Below are positions 63,122-64,000 of a DNA stretch of 64,000 nucleotides, piece after piece (position 1 is the stretch's first letter; each line of letters begins with the position of its first letter). Both the position numbers and the translations under genes were made by a program. Under the pieces are notes generated by a model. That model made no database searches and was not told the DNA's origin. It was given only the letters and a program-made list of their open reading frames with translations. The stretch comes from Stutzerimonas stutzeri (GTDB lineage: Bacteria > Pseudomonadota > Gammaproteobacteria > Pseudomonadales > Pseudomonadaceae). The stretch covers positions 620,001-684,000 of the forward strand of contig NZ_JAMOHZ010000001.1 in assembly GCF_024448715.1 (NCBI RefSeq). The letters are read 5' to 3'.

Positions 63122-63645
63122 GCCGGCACCTCGCTGACCGACACCGCTCGCTCCGCCAGCCACAACGCCGTCCCGGTGCGTTGGTACAACGGATCGTCGG
63201 CACGGATACACAGCAGGAAGCGGTCATCGCTGGCACGGCCGAAGGCCTCGACCCCATGCAGCGGATGCCAAAGCAGCGGCAGCCGGCACCGCCAGAGCAG
63301 ACCGAACACGGCGAACAGCGTGGCGCTGCTGACCATGATCAAAAAGGTGACGATGCTGAACGATTGCAGTGCGATCAGTGGACGGCCGCCAATTTCCAGC
63401 GGATAGCTGAGGTTGGCGTAAATCTGCATGCCGAGGCCGAGCGCAACACCGAAGAGCGCGCCGACCACGCCGAACCAATAGACGCTGTTGCTGCGGTGTT
63501 CGAGTATCTCTTCCAGCCCCTCCAGCGGAAACGGGCTGTAGGCTTCCAGCCGCTTGTAACCCGCCTCACGCGCTGCGCGGGCCGCGTCGAGCAGCGCCTC
63601 GGGCTGAGCGAAATCGGCGAGCAGGCCGTAGTGATGCTCAATCAT
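63118..63645 (-). CDS. actD: Alternative Complex III subunit ActD (DUF3341)
   Basis: This 175-residue protein matches DUF3341, the ActD subunit. It begins YGLLADFAQPEALLDAARAAREAGY and has two membrane helices (VYWFGVVGALFGVALGLGMQI and IVTFLIMVSSATLFAVFGLL). It has no cofactor and probably positions the complex. It overlaps actC by eight bases. Confidence 0.9.
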   Translation of the reverse strand: MIEHHYGLLADFAQPEALLDAARAAREAGYKRLEAYSPFPLEGLEEILEHRSNSVYWFGVVGALFGVALGLGMQIYANLSYPLEIGGRPLIALQSFSIVTFLIMVSSATLFAVFGLLWRCRLPLLWHPLHGVEAFGRASDDRFLLCIRADDPLYQRTGTALWLAERAVSVSEVPA

Positions 63646-64000
63646 CGGCGCCTCCGCGATAGCGGTGCAGCACTTTCTTGACCTCGAACGTCGAGACCAT
63701 CGGCAAGAAGCGCATGAAAAGCGAAAACGGCACGAGGAACAGGCCGAAGGTGCCGACGAACAGCGCCCAATCCCAAAACGATGGGCTGTATGGCTGCCAG
63801 CTCGACACCAAATAGTCCCGCGTCGGCGGCTGGACGATGAGCATATAGCGCTCGCACCACATCCCTACCAGCACGCCGATGGCGATCGCCAGCATCGCCC
63901 GGCCGTTGCGCCGCACCGCAGGCCACCACAGTGCCTGCACCACCACCAGATTGAAGAAGATCGCCAGCCAGAAACTCCAGGCGGTCGGTCCTGCCATTCG
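63638..64000 (-). CDS. actC: Alternative Complex III subunit ActC, C-terminal part (NrfD/PsrC family)
   Basis: Only the last 120 or so residues are in the window; the gene runs off the right edge. The visible part holds four hydrophobic segments (FWLAIFFNLVVVQALWW, AMLAIAIGVLVGMWCERY, FWDWALFVGTFGLFLVPFSLFM) and the tail FEVKKVLHRYRG, matching ActC. It is the larger NrfD-like quinol-binding subunit. actA and actB are expected beyond the edge. Confidence 0.85.
   Translation of the reverse strand, partial: RMAGPTAWSFWLAIFFNLVVVQALWWPAVRRNGRAMLAIAIGVLVGMWCERYMLIVQPPTRDYLVSSWQPYSPSFWDWALFVGTFGLFLVPFSLFMRFLPMVSTFEVKKVLHRYRGGADD

Overview
This window is high-GC gammaproteobacterial chromosome. Protein families, gene order and REP-type repeats point to the genus Pseudomonas in the broad sense, most likely the Stutzerimonas (P. 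stutzeri) group. I see no rRNA, tRNA, prophage, insertion sequence or CRISPR array. The species guess is inference from families and synteny remembered from Pseudomonas genomes, not from a database search.

Layout. (1) 1-4.2 kb: a housekeeping block of prmB, a cysteine-hydrolase-like protein, an Smr protein and folE. (2) 4.9-11 kb: a nitrite-assimilation unit. A sigma-54-type promoter and a leader with two ANTAR-type hairpins plus a terminator precede nirB, nirD, a NirC-type channel and a fused PP2C phosphatase/Ser-Thr kinase. (3) 11-17 kb: an FAD oxidoreductase facing an acetoacetate-decarboxylase-like protein, an SH3-domain envelope protein and a MHYT-GGDEF-EAL c-di-GMP protein. (4) 17.8-23.2 kb: a stressosome-type cascade (RsbR, RsbS, RsbT and an RsbX/SpoIIE-like phosphatase) running directly into two sensor kinases. 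(5) 23.4-24.5 kb: a RES/Xre toxin-antitoxin pair. (6) 24.6-27.1 kb: an arsenosugar-type group of a radical SAM enzyme and two glycosyltransferases.

(7) 27-36 kb: DNA polymerase II, a frameshifted Tat-exported SMP-30/gluconolactonase, cheV, a thiolase, small proteins, an FKBP, and a DadA-family dehydrogenase behind a tandem glycine riboswitch. (8) 36.8-44.4 kb: a large hybrid kinase, the periplasmic protease mucD, a DUF2254 membrane protein and a HAD phosphatase. (9) 44.5-48.4 kb: a bufferin-type copper-defence RiPP operon (precursor, MNIO enzyme, DUF2063 partner, DoxX protein), divergent from an ECF sigma factor and NrsF-type anti-sigma factor. The two arms carry identical promoter elements. 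(10) 48.4-56.7 kb: a LysE exporter and AraC regulator, a non-canonical formate dehydrogenase with its DUF1641 subunit, a bacterial member of the calcium-activated apyrase (SCAN/CANT1) family, a DUF1615 lipoprotein and an ExoD protein. (11) 56.7-64 kb: a minus-strand respiratory operon coupling Alternative Complex III (actC partial, D, E, F) to SCO and a caa3-type cytochrome c oxidase; it continues past the right edge.

Most noteworthy are the mirrored SigF-type promoters at the bufferin locus, the glycine riboswitch on a D-amino-acid-dehydrogenase-type gene, the bacterial apyrase, the stressosome with extra kinases, and the complete regulatory leader of nirB.
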